Origin: Variovorax sp. Root318D1
Lineage (GTDB): Bacteria > Pseudomonadota > Gammaproteobacteria > Burkholderiales > Burkholderiaceae_C
DNA length: 64,000 bases
Assembly (NCBI RefSeq): GCF_001424835.1
Contig: NZ_LMCQ01000001.1
Location: 5,602-69,601, forward strand
Reading direction: 5' to 3'
Shown: positions 21,419 through 29,829 of the stretch, piece by piece
How the letters are laid out: each line of letters starts with the position of its first letter
Position numbering within the stretch: position 1 is the stretch's first letter
The notes under the pieces: model-generated
The model's input: only the letters and a program-made list of their open reading frames with translations
Told to the model about the DNA's origin: nothing
The model's database searches: none
Position numbers and translations under genes: made by a program

Positions 21419-22519
21419 ATGTACAAAAACCTCGCGGGCCGCGCCGTTCTGGCGTGGATGGCCGCTTGCTTTTTATCTCCCGCCTTTTCTCAAACGCAAG
21501 CGCCGAAAGAGCCGCTGAAGATCGGCTTCGTCTACGTCACGCCGGTGACCGACGCCGGCTGGGTACGCCAGCATGAAGAAGGCCGCAAGGCCGTGGACGC
21601 GGCGCTGGGCGGCAAGGTCAAGACCACCTTCGTCGAGAACGTGCCCGAAGGCGCGGACGCCGAGCGCGTCATCCGCGATCTGGCGCAGCAGGGCAACCGG
21701 CTGATCTTCACGCCGAGCTTCGGCTACATGGAGCCGACGCTGAAGGTAGCGAAGGACTTCCCCGAGGTGAAGTTCGAGTCGATCACCGGCTACAAAGCCG
21801 CGACAAACGTCGCGACCGCGAATGCGCGCTACTACGAGGGCCGCTACCTCGCGGGCATTGCGGCCGGCCGCATGACGAAGACGAACATTGCGGGCTATGT
21901 GGCAGGCTTTCCGATTCCCGAGGTGCTGCAGGGCATCAACGCGTTCACGCTCGGCATGCGCTCGGCCAACCCCAATGCCAAGGTCGTCGTGGTGTGGCTC
22001 AACGAGTGGTTCGATCCGCCGAAGGAGCGTGATGCCGCCATGGCGCTGTTCAACCAGAACGCCGACGTGCTCGCCTTCCACACCGGTTCCACCGCCGTCA
22101 TGGCCGCGGCGCAGGAGCGCGGCAAGATGGCCGTGGCCTACCACTCCGACATGCGCAAGATCGCGCCCGACGCGCAGATCGTTGCGGTCACGCACGAGTG
22201 GGGCGGCTACTACACGCAGCGCGCCCGTGCCGTGCTCGACGGCAGCTGGAAGAGCGGCAATGTCTGGGGCGGCGTGAAGGACGGAATGATCCGCGTCGGC
22301 GACTTCGGCAGCAAGGTGCCCCAGGCCGTGCAGCAGGAGGTGCTGGCGCGCCAGAAGGACATTGCCGCGGGCAAGCTGCAGCCGTTCCGCGCGCTGGCGG
22401 GCGACGTGCGCGACAACGAAGGCCGTGTCGTCATCGCCAAGGGCGCCCAGCTGAACGACGAGCAGATCCTGAAGATGAACTGGCTCGCCGAGGGCGTGCA
22501 GGGGCGCGTGGGGCGATAG
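21419..22519 (+). CDS. Second BMP-family substrate-binding protein (orphan)
   Basis: This 366-residue periplasmic binding protein has an ordinary signal peptide (cleavage near PAFSQT) rather than a lipobox. It is clearly paralogous to the lipoprotein at 15462: both contain KTTFVE.VPEGADAERV, LIF..SFGYMEP-type and EWF.PPKE blocks. No permease or ATPase lies beside it, so it probably feeds the transporter at 11682-15413 or one elsewhere. It sits behind a terminator, so it needs its own promoter. Its stop is immediately back-to-back with that of the LysR gene on the other strand. Confidence 0.9.
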   Translation: MYKNLAGRAVLAWMAACFLSPAFSQTQAPKEPLKIGFVYVTPVTDAGWVRQHEEGRKAVDAALGGKVKTTFVENVPEGADAERVIRDLAQQGNRLIFTPSFGYMEPTLKVAKDFPEVKFESITGYKAATNVATANARYYEGRYLAGIAAGRMTKTNIAGYVAGFPIPEVLQGINAFTLGMRSANPNAKVVVVWLNEWFDPPKERDAAMALFNQNADVLAFHTGSTAVMAAAQERGKMAVAYHSDMRKIAPDAQIVAVTHEWGGYYTQRARAVLDGSWKSGNVWGGVKDGMIRVGDFGSKVPQAVQQEVLARQKDIAAGKLQPFRALAGDVRDNEGRVVIAKGAQLNDEQILKMNWLAEGVQGRVGR

Positions 22520-23401
22520 CTAGCCCAGCCTTTCGACGACAAAGTCGACAAAGGTGCGCAGCTTGGCGCTCGGGCGGGCTTCGGGCAGTCGCATGATGTG
22601 CACCTGACGCGTCGGAAGCTCCCACTTGGGCAGCAGCTGAACCACCTGGCCCGAAGCCAGCGCGGGGCCGAGCAATGCATCGGCCTGCACGATCACACCC
22701 ACGCCCGCCATCGCGGCTGCCAGCAACGCCTGCCCGTTGTTGGTGGAAAACGGGCCGCGCACGGGGACATGCACTGTCTTGCCGCCCTGCGTGAAGCGCC
22801 ATGAGTGATTCGTCCCCCAGGCCGCAAAGCCCAGGAGCGGAAAGGCTTCGAGCTCCGATGGATGTCGGGGCTGGCCGTGGCGTGCGACCCACGCCGGGCT
22901 TGCAACCGCGAACATGCGCGCCAATGCGAGCGGCCGCGCAATGAGCCGTTCATCAACGGCTGCGCCCGATCGCACGCCGCAGTCGAAGCCCTCTTCGGCA
23001 AGATCGACCACGCGGTCGTTCAGGCTCAGGTCCACCTTCACCTGCGGATAGGCGGCGATGTACTCGGCAATGACGGGTGTGAGGCGGTGTGCGCCATAGG
23101 CGACGGGCGCCGTCACGCGCAGCACGCCTTGCGGCATGGCCCGCAGCGATTCCGCCACGCCGTCGGCCGTGTGCACGCTCGCGAGCACGTCCCGGCAGCG
23201 CTCCAGGTAGGCGGCGCCGATCTCGGTCAGTGCGTGGCGCCGCGTGGTGCGTTCGAGCAGGCGGGCGCCAAGCTGCTCCTCGAGCGCGCGGATGTGCTTG
23301 CCCACCATCACGGCCGAGAGATCGAGCGCCTCGGCAGCGGCCGCAAAGCTCCCCGCATCCACCGTTGCGACGAACACCTCCATGGCGCGCAGCTTGTCCA
23401 T
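22520..23401 (-). CDS. LysR-family regulator divergent from an SDR gene
   Basis: This 293-residue LysR protein has a helix-turn-helix (SFAAAAEALDLSAVMVGKHI) at ~17-37 and an effector domain from ~90. It resembles the CrgA-like branch (LRVTAPVAYGAHRLTPVIAEY). It is divergent from the SDR gene at 23505 across a 103-base region with a long dyad, so it likely controls that gene. Confidence 0.88.
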   Translation of the reverse strand: MDKLRAMEVFVATVDAGSFAAAAEALDLSAVMVGKHIRALEEQLGARLLERTTRRHALTEIGAAYLERCRDVLASVHTADGVAESLRAMPQGVLRVTAPVAYGAHRLTPVIAEYIAAYPQVKVDLSLNDRVVDLAEEGFDCGVRSGAAVDERLIARPLALARMFAVASPAWVARHGQPRHPSELEAFPLLGFAAWGTNHSWRFTQGGKTVHVPVRGPFSTNNGQALLAAAMAGVGVIVQADALLGPALASGQVVQLLPKWELPTRQVHIMRLPEARPSAKLRTFVDFVVERLG

Positions 23402-23412
23402 ATTGAGAACCC

Positions 23413-23455
23413 ATAGTTTCGAATTGCCGAACCAAATGGCAATTTATCAAACTAT
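23413..23455. promoter_or_regulatory. Long dyad in the LysR/SDR divergent promoter
   Basis: ATAGTTT and ATTGCC blocks at 23413-23428 are mirrored by GGCAAT and AAACTAT at 23438-23455, around a 9-base spacer. Position midway between divergent starts and AT-rich arms fit a LysR operator overlapping both promoters. Confidence 0.55.
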
Positions 23456-23504
23456 CGATTCGCAAAACAATGAGCCTTCACGATTCATTTTTAGCGAGGT
23501 TTGC

Positions 23505-24110
23505 ATGAAGGTTCTTGTTGTGGGCGCGACCGGCGCCGTGGGCAGCGCGGTGGCGCAGGCGCTGGCCGAACGCGGGCATGAGGTGGTGCGCGCGGGCCGC
23601 ACGCGCGGCGACCGGCAGGTCGACATCACGAGCGATGCGAGTGTCGAGGCGCTGTATGCGGCGGTGGGGCGAGTCGATGCGATCGTGTCGGCGGCCGGTG
23701 GCCTTTTTTTCGGACCGCTCGCTGAAATGCGACCGGCCGATTTCAACATCGGCCTGCAGGACAAGCTGCTCGGCCAGGTGCGCCTCGCGCTGCTGGGCCA
23801 GCACGTTCTGGCAGATGGCGGCTCGATCACGCTGACCACGGGCGTAGCGGCCGACGACCCGGTTCGCGGGGGAGGCAATGCGGCTGCCGTGAATGCGGGG
23901 GTCGAGGGTTTCGTGAAAGGCGCAGCCATCGAGCTGACGCGCGGCCTGCGCATCAATGCGGTGAGTCCGACGCTGCTGACCGAATCGTCGGCCGCGTATG
24001 GCGCGCTCTTTCCGGGCGTCGAAACCGTACCAGCCGCGCGCGTGGCGCTGGCCTATGTGCGCAGCGTCGAAGGCCCATTGACGGGGCGCGTGTTTCGCGT
24101 GTGGCAATGA
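23505..24110 (+). CDS. Short-chain dehydrogenase/reductase-like protein lacking the usual Tyr
   Basis: This 201-residue protein starts at ATG 23505 behind GAGG. The NAD(P)-binding motif GATGAVGSAVAQAL is at residues ~7-20, and the NAVSP block typical of SDRs is present. At the expected YxxxK site the sequence is VNAGVEGFVKGAAIEL, with no Tyr in register, so ordinary SDR catalysis is doubtful; some short SDR families share this feature. The last bases overlap the next gene (ATGA). Divergence from a LysR gene suggests induction by a small molecule. Confidence 0.75.
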   Translation: MKVLVVGATGAVGSAVAQALAERGHEVVRAGRTRGDRQVDITSDASVEALYAAVGRVDAIVSAAGGLFFGPLAEMRPADFNIGLQDKLLGQVRLALLGQHVLADGGSITLTTGVAADDPVRGGGNAAAVNAGVEGFVKGAAIELTRGLRINAVSPTLLTESSAAYGALFPGVETVPAARVALAYVRSVEGPLTGRVFRVWQ

Positions 24111-25090
24111 GCAGGCGCACGCGACTGGCGGGCGCGCTGCTCGCGCTCGCCACGACGGCGGCAAGCGCCGCACCTCCGGCCGTACAGGCGCTGCCCGAGG
24201 ACTGGTATCCGGAAAGCGTCGCCATCGGGCCGGATGGTTCGTTCTACGTCGGCAGCTGGCGCCAGGGCGCGGTGGCCAGATTGAAGCCGGGTCTCGCGCC
24301 GAAGGCCGAGGTGCTCGTGAAGCCCGGCGCCAACGGTTTGGCGAACGGGCAGGGCGTGCTGGTGGATGCCAGGCATCAAGCCCTCTGGGTTTGCTCGGGC
24401 AACATCGGATTCACCACCGTGCCGCAGACGCCGAGCGCACTCAAGCGCTACGACCTGGCCACGGGCGCGCCGCGCGCAAGCTATGCCATGCCCGATGCGG
24501 GCTACTGCAACGACCTTGCGCAGGACGCGCGCGGCAATATCTACGTGACCGACTCCTTGCACCCGCGCGTGCTGCGGTTCACGCCGGGCGCTGCCGCGCT
24601 CACGGTCTGGAAGGAAGATCCGGCGCTGGCCGGCCCCGGCCCCTACAAGGGCCTGAACGGCATTGCGATCGACAGCGGGCGAAACGTGTACGTGAGCCTC
24701 GTGGCGGCCGCCTCCTACCTGCTGCGCATCGACCTCGGCACCGACGGCCGCGCCGGCGGTGTCAGCCGCATCGAGGCCCCGCGCGTGATGAAGAACGTCG
24801 ACGCGATCCGCGCCTGGAAACCCGGGCGGCTGGTGCTGTTCGAGAGCAATGCCTTCGGTGACGGCCCCTACGGTGGACAGGTCACCGTGGCGCGCGCCGA
24901 CGGCGCGAAGCTGGCGCTGCAGACGGTGGTGGCGGGGCTCAACGACCCATCGTCGGGCGCGGTGCTGGGCGACCGGGTCTACTTCATCGAATCGAAGTAC
25001 CCGCTGCTGACCCAGCGCAAGGACAGCGATGCAGAGGTTCCGCTCGGCGTGCCCTTCGACATCCAGTCGCGTGCATTGCCGCCGGATTGA
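24107..25090 (+). CDS. Secreted SMP-30/NHL-like beta-propeller protein
   Basis: This 327-residue protein begins with a Sec signal peptide (MSRRTRLAGALLALATTAASA) cleaved near residue 22. The rest shows repeated propeller blades (SVAIGPDGSFYVGSW, VLVDARHQALWVCSGN, DLAQDARGNIYVTDS, GIAIDSGRNVYVSL), similar to gluconolactonase-like SMP-30 or NHL proteins. Its ATGA overlap with the SDR gene indicates translational coupling. A periplasmic lactonase or binding role is possible; no catalytic residues can be named with confidence. Confidence 0.75.
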   Translation: MSRRTRLAGALLALATTAASAAPPAVQALPEDWYPESVAIGPDGSFYVGSWRQGAVARLKPGLAPKAEVLVKPGANGLANGQGVLVDARHQALWVCSGNIGFTTVPQTPSALKRYDLATGAPRASYAMPDAGYCNDLAQDARGNIYVTDSLHPRVLRFTPGAAALTVWKEDPALAGPGPYKGLNGIAIDSGRNVYVSLVAAASYLLRIDLGTDGRAGGVSRIEAPRVMKNVDAIRAWKPGRLVLFESNAFGDGPYGGQVTVARADGAKLALQTVVAGLNDPSSGAVLGDRVYFIESKYPLLTQRKDSDAEVPLGVPFDIQSRALPPD

Positions 25091-25167
25091 AGTGGGGACG
25101 GCGTATAGCACTCATATGCGCATGGAAATTGCGGCGCTGCGGGGCTGGTTTACCCTCCGCAGCAACG

Positions 25168-26454
25168 ATGAAAAAAGCCTACCGCGCCTCCCTCCTGCGA
25201 TTCGACGACGCCGGCCTGCCGGTTTTCGATGAAGACGGCCTCCTGGTCGTCGGCCCCGACAATGCCGGCCGCCAGCGCGTGCTCGATGCCGGCAGCCATG
25301 CCGCCGTGTCGCCGCGCCATCCCGATGCCGCTGTGACGCATCTGCCGGGGCGCATCCTCGCGCCGGGCTTCGTGGACATGCACATCCACTTTCCGCAGAC
25401 CGACATCATCGGCGCGCCGTCGCCAGGGCTCCTGCCCTGGCTCGAGAACTACACCTTTCCCGCGGAAGCAAAGTTTGCCGACCCGGCGCATTCGAACGAA
25501 GTGGCCGGCGTGTTCTTCGATGAGCTCCTGCGCAACGGCGTGACCACGTCACTCACCTTCGCGACTTCGCACGTCGCGTCGGTCGATGCCTTTTTCGAGG
25601 GCGCGCAGCGCCGCGGCCTGCGCATGATCAGCGGCAAGGTGCTGCAGGACCGCCATTCGCCCGATGGCGTGCGCGACCAGACCGAGCAGAGCCTCATCGA
25701 CTCCGAGGCGCTGATCCGCAAGTGGCACAACGTCGATCGCCTGGGCTACGCTATTACGCCGCGCTTCGCGCCCGCGAGCACCGATGCCCAGATGCGCGGC
25801 GCGGGCGAGCTGGCCGCGAAATACGCCGACACGTGGATCCAGTCGCACGTGGCCGAGAACCGCGACGAGGTGGCTTGGGTGCGCCAGCTCTATCCGGATG
25901 CGCGCTCATATCTCGACGTGTATGCCGGCTTTGGGCTGATGCGTGAACGCGCCGTGTACGCGCATTGCATCTACCTGGACGACACCGACCGCGCGCTGCT
26001 GCGCGACACGAAGACGGCCGCCGCCGTGAGCCCGACCAGCAACCTGTTCCTGGGCAGCGGCTTTTTCGATTTCGGTGCGGCCGACCGCGTCGGCTATCTC
26101 TACGGCCTGGCCAGCGACGTGGGCGGCGGCACCAGCTTCAGCCCCTTCCACACGATGATGGCGGCCTACTACGTGGGGCGTGAGGGGCAAACCAAGACCG
26201 GGCTGAGCATCGCCCCTTCGCAGCTCTGGTGGCGCCACACCGGCGGCGCGGCGCGCGCGCTGGGGCTCGATGGCGTCGTCGGCAACCTGCAGCCCGGCTG
26301 CGAAGCCGACTTCCTGGTGCTCAATCCGGCGGCCACGCCGCTGCTGGCGCGCAAGGCCATCCGCGCCGAGAGCCTCGAGGAGTTGCTGTTCGCGATGATC
26401 GTGCTCGGCGACGACCGGCTGGTCGAACGCACGGTGATTTCGCAGGCGGGGTAG
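25168..26454 (+). CDS. guaD: Guanine deaminase
   Basis: This 428-residue amidohydrolase converts guanine to xanthine, feeding XdhAB. ATG 25168 (MKKAYRASLLRF) begins family similarity; an in-frame start at 25087 adds unrelated residues. Zinc ligands are in GFVDMHIHFPQ; further family blocks are IQSHVAENRDEV, YAHCIYLDD, SPTSNLFLGSGFFDF and LASDVGGGTSFSPF. Length and motifs are complete. It closes the purine section of the window. Confidence 0.95.
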   Translation: MKKAYRASLLRFDDAGLPVFDEDGLLVVGPDNAGRQRVLDAGSHAAVSPRHPDAAVTHLPGRILAPGFVDMHIHFPQTDIIGAPSPGLLPWLENYTFPAEAKFADPAHSNEVAGVFFDELLRNGVTTSLTFATSHVASVDAFFEGAQRRGLRMISGKVLQDRHSPDGVRDQTEQSLIDSEALIRKWHNVDRLGYAITPRFAPASTDAQMRGAGELAAKYADTWIQSHVAENRDEVAWVRQLYPDARSYLDVYAGFGLMRERAVYAHCIYLDDTDRALLRDTKTAAAVSPTSNLFLGSGFFDFGAADRVGYLYGLASDVGGGTSFSPFHTMMAAYYVGREGQTKTGLSIAPSQLWWRHTGGAARALGLDGVVGNLQPGCEADFLVLNPAATPLLARKAIRAESLEELLFAMIVLGDDRLVERTVISQAG

Positions 26455-26540
26455 CCATTGGCTCGTCGCAGTGATGGCAGGGCCATGGCGCATGCCACAA
26501 TTCGCGCCATTCCCCCCGCAGCAGCAATCAGCGACCGCAT

Positions 26541-27107
26541 ATGAGCATCAAGAGCGACAAATGGATCCGGCGCATGGCCGAGCAGAACGGCATGATCGAG
26601 CCCTTCGAGCCCGGCCAGGTGCGCGAGGCCGCCGGCCACAAGATCATCAGCTACGGCACCTCGAGCTATGGCTACGACATCCGTTGCGCGCCTGAATTCA
26701 AGGTCTTCACCAACATTCACAGCACCGTGGTCGACCCGAAGAACTTCGACGAGAAGAGCTTCGTCGACATGCACGGCGACTACTGCATCATTCCGCCGAA
26801 CAGCTTTGCGCTGGCCCGCACGGTCGAGTACTTTCGCATCCCGCGCAACGTGCTCACCATCTGCCTTGGCAAGAGCACCTATGCGCGCTGCGGCATCATC
26901 GTCAACGTGACCCCGTTCGAGCCCGAATGGGAAGGCTACGTGACGCTCGAGTTCAGCAACACCACGCCGCTGCCCGCCAAGATCTACGCGGGCGAGGGCT
27001 GCGCGCAGGTGCTGTTCTTCGAGAGCGACGAGGTCTGCGAGACCAGCTACAAGGACCGCGGCGGCAAGTACCAGGGCCAGCGCGGCGTGACGCTTCCCAA
27101 GGCTTGA
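26541..27107 (+). CDS. dcd: dCTP deaminase
   Basis: This 188-residue enzyme converts dCTP to dUTP and ammonia for dTTP synthesis. Hallmarks are [17 protein letters not shown], the active-site block [20 protein letters not shown], and the C-terminal nucleotide lid [18 protein letters not shown]. Length is typical of the homotrimeric proteobacterial enzyme. It is a housekeeping gene between the purine cluster and the metallopeptidase gene. Confidence 0.97.
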
Positions 27108-27258
27108 CAGGCCTCGGGGTACCCTTCGCGTATCTCCATTTCCGACGGCGTCCCCGCAGGCATGCAAATGCCTGTTTTGCTTACAAGGCACCGGCACGGA
27201 CAAAGTACCATCCAGCGACGCTCCGGCACACTTCTGCAAGGCCGGCAAGGAGACCGCG

Positions 27259-28137
27259 ATGAGATGGGAAGGCAACGAACAATCCGACAACGTCGAGGAC
27301 CGCCGCAGTGGCGGTGGTGGCGGTTTCATCGGCGGGCGAAGCATCGGCATCGGCACCATCGCGGTCGCGCTGATCGCGGGCTGGATCTTCGGCATCAATC
27401 CGCTGACCGTGCTCAGCATGCTGAGCGGCGGCGGTGGCGAGCAGGTCCAGGTGCAGCAGCAACAGCAAGGCCCCGCACCCAAGCCGCCTTCGGGCGACCG
27501 CGAAGCGGCCTTCGTGTCGACCGTGCTGCGCAACACCGAGGTGGTCTGGACCGACATCTTTCGGAAGAACGGCGGCAACTATCAGCCGCCCCGGCTCGTG
27601 CTGTTCCGCGGCGCCACGCCCACGGCCTGCGGCACCGGCCAGGCGGCGATGGGACCGTTCTACTGCCCCGGCGACAAGAAGGTCTACATCGACCTGGGCT
27701 TCTACGACACGCTCAAGAACCAGCTCGGCGCGCCGGGCGAATTCGCGCAGGCTTACGTCATTGCGCACGAGGTCGGCCATCACGTGCAGGACGAGCTCGG
27801 CGTCACCGCCAAGGTCGAAGGCATGCGAGGCCGCCTGAGCCAGTCGCAGAACAATGCGCTGAGCGTTCGCGTCGAGCTGCAGGCCGACTGCTTTGCCGGC
27901 ATCTGGGCTCACCATTCGCAAGAGTCGAAGAAGTGGCTCGACCCGGGCGACATCGAGGCGGCCATGAACGCCGCGCAGAAGATCGGCGACGACGCATTGC
28001 AGCGTTCCGCGGGCCGCGCGGTGGTGCCCGACAGCTTCACCCACGGGTCCAGCGCGCAGCGCCAACGCTGGTTCGGCGCGGGATACCAAAGCGGCGACGT
28101 GAAGTCCTGCGACACCTTCAGCGCACGCAGCCTTTGA
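27259..28137 (+). CDS. ypfJ: YpfJ-type neutral zinc metallopeptidase
   Basis: This 292-residue membrane-anchored protein of the KPN_02809/YpfJ family has a Gly-rich start (RRSGGGGGFIGG), one membrane segment (about 30-55, IGIGTIAVALIAGWIFGINP), a Gln-rich linker and a metallopeptidase-like domain. VIAHEVGHHVQ near residue 170 is the HExxH zinc site, with ELQADCFAG as the probable third-ligand helix. The biological substrate in this family is unknown. Confidence 0.9.
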   Translation: MRWEGNEQSDNVEDRRSGGGGGFIGGRSIGIGTIAVALIAGWIFGINPLTVLSMLSGGGGEQVQVQQQQQGPAPKPPSGDREAAFVSTVLRNTEVVWTDIFRKNGGNYQPPRLVLFRGATPTACGTGQAAMGPFYCPGDKKVYIDLGFYDTLKNQLGAPGEFAQAYVIAHEVGHHVQDELGVTAKVEGMRGRLSQSQNNALSVRVELQADCFAGIWAHHSQESKKWLDPGDIEAAMNAAQKIGDDALQRSAGRAVVPDSFTHGSSAQRQRWFGAGYQSGDVKSCDTFSARSL

Positions 28138-28140
28138 GCG

Positions 28141-28268
28141 TCGGGGGCTTGAAGCCCTCGTGCGTACTGCCTTTGACGCTATGAAATAAATAGCAATACC
28201 GACGTCGCGGACGTTGTCATACCGCCGTCACTGCTATTTTTTGCGGCAGTGCGACAATAGAAGGCTTA
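28141..28268. repeat. Intergenic region with inverted repeats upstream of the helicase gene
   Basis: GGGCTT/AAGCCC form a tight palindrome at 28145-28157. AAATAGCA (28188-28195) and TGCTATTT (28232-28239) bracket the GC-rich palindrome GACGTC. The AATAGCA...TGCTATT pattern resembles short dispersed intergenic elements of Comamonadaceae, but a second copy is not seen in this window. It may include the helicase promoter and 5' leader. Confidence 0.35.
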
Positions 28269-29735
28269 ATGACAAGCTCCTTCTCCAATCTATCGCTGGC
28301 GGAACCGCTGGCGCGCGCCGTAGCCGAAATGGGCTACGAGACCATGACTCCCATCCAGGAGCAGGCCATTCCGGTCGTGCTTTCGGGCCAGGACGTGATG
28401 GGGGCCGCGCAGACCGGCACCGGCAAGACCGCGGCTTTTTCGCTGCCCTTGCTGCAGCGCATGCTCAAGCACGAGAACTCGTCCACCTCGCCCGCGCGGC
28501 ACCCGGTGCGTGCACTGGTGTTGCTGCCCACGCGCGAACTGGCCGACCAGGTGGCCCAGCAGGTCAAGCTGTACGCCAAGTACACCAACCTGCGCAGCAC
28601 CGTGGTGTTCGGCGGCATCGACATGAAGCCGCAGACCCTCGAGCTCAAGAAAGGCGTCGAAGTGCTGGTGGCCACGCCGGGCCGGCTGCTCGACCACATC
28701 GAGGCCAAGAACGCCGTGCTCAACCAGGTGGAGTACGTGGTGCTCGACGAGGCCGACCGCATGCTGGACATCGGCTTCCTGCCCGACCTGCAGCGCATCC
28801 TGAGCTACCTGCCCAAGCAGCGCACAACGCTGTTGTTCTCGGCCACTTTCTCGCCCGAGATCAAGCGGCTGGCCGGCAGCTACTTGCAGAACCCCGTCAC
28901 CATCGAGGTGGCGCGGCCGAACGAAACGGCGTCCACCGTCGAGCAGCACTTCTACAGCGTAAGCGACGACGACAAGCGCCGCGCGCTCAAGCAGATCGTC
29001 AAGCAGCGCGGCATCACGCAAGCCTTCGTGTTCGTCAACAGCAAGCTCGGTTGCGCGCGCCTCGCACGCTCGCTGGAGCGCGACGGCCTGCGCACCACCG
29101 CGCTGCATGGCGACAAGAGCCAGGACGAACGCCTGAAGGCGCTCGCCTCGTTCAAGGCCGGCGAAGTCGACCTTTTGGTGTGCACCGACGTCGCGGCCCG
29201 CGGCCTCGACATCAAGGACGTGCCGGCGGTGTTCAACTTCGACATTCCGTTCAACGCCGAAGACTACGTGCACCGCATCGGCCGCACCGGCCGTGCCGGC
29301 GCGTCGGGCCTGGCCGTGAGCTTTGCCAGCGGCGGCAACGATGCGCGCCTGGTGGCCGACATCGAGAAGCTGATCAAGAAGAAGATCGAGCTCGAACCCG
29401 TCGAGTTCGAGGAAGACAATCCGCGCGGCCGCATCAACGACGGCCGTCGCCATTGGCGCGAAGAAGGCGAAGCGGGCGACGCACGCGACGTGCTCGACCA
29501 GCCGCGCGAACGCAGCAGCATTGGCGCTGAAGCGCGCCGCGGCGGCGGACGCCCGCACCGCGCGCCGTCAGCACCGCGCGATCCGTTCTTCGACAAGCCC
29601 TACGAACCGGGCCAGGCCGACGCCACGCCCGCGTGGGAAGCCGCCGCCAAGGCCGCGCCGGCGCGCGGCATCTCGAGCAACATCAAGACCAAGCGCAAGG
29701 TTGCGGCGCTGTTCAAGAGCGCCGAGACCAACTGA
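28269..29735 (+). CDS. rhlE: DEAD-box RNA helicase, RhlE type
   Basis: This 488-residue ATP-dependent RNA helicase is likely involved in ribosome assembly, RNA decay or cold adaptation. Motifs in order: Q motif region GYETMTPIQEQAIP, Walker A AQTGTGKTAAF, DEAD VLDEADRML, SAT LLFSATFS, and HRIGRTGRAG. After ~residue 375 it has a long basic, low-complexity tail (EEDNPRGRINDGRRHWREEG and RRGGGRPHRAP) that may bind RNA. The next hairpins terminate transcription. Confidence 0.93.
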   Translation: MTSSFSNLSLAEPLARAVAEMGYETMTPIQEQAIPVVLSGQDVMGAAQTGTGKTAAFSLPLLQRMLKHENSSTSPARHPVRALVLLPTRELADQVAQQVKLYAKYTNLRSTVVFGGIDMKPQTLELKKGVEVLVATPGRLLDHIEAKNAVLNQVEYVVLDEADRMLDIGFLPDLQRILSYLPKQRTTLLFSATFSPEIKRLAGSYLQNPVTIEVARPNETASTVEQHFYSVSDDDKRRALKQIVKQRGITQAFVFVNSKLGCARLARSLERDGLRTTALHGDKSQDERLKALASFKAGEVDLLVCTDVAARGLDIKDVPAVFNFDIPFNAEDYVHRIGRTGRAGASGLAVSFASGGNDARLVADIEKLIKKKIELEPVEFEEDNPRGRINDGRRHWREEGEAGDARDVLDQPRERSSIGAEARRGGGRPHRAPSAPRDPFFDKPYEPGQADATPAWEAAAKAAPARGISSNIKTKRKVAALFKSAETN

Positions 29736-29746
29736 CGGAGCACCAG

Positions 29747-29806
29747 GGCCTCGCTTCGGCGAGGCCTCTGCCCAAAGAAAAAGCCGGCGATGCCGGCTTT
29801 TTCTTT
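29747..29806. terminator. Double-hairpin bidirectional terminator
   Basis: The first hairpin, GGCCTCGC (29747-29754) and GCGAGGCC (29759-29766), closes a TTCG tetraloop. The second has a perfect 15-base stem (29774-29788 with 29792-29806) around GAT, AAAGAAAAAGCCGGC on one arm and its complement ending in T-rich sequence on the other. A-tract and T-tract flank both sides, so it can stop both rhlE (+) and the rhodanese operon (-). Confidence 0.93.
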
Positions 29807-29829
29807 GAGCGAACCGCCGTGCGAAACGC

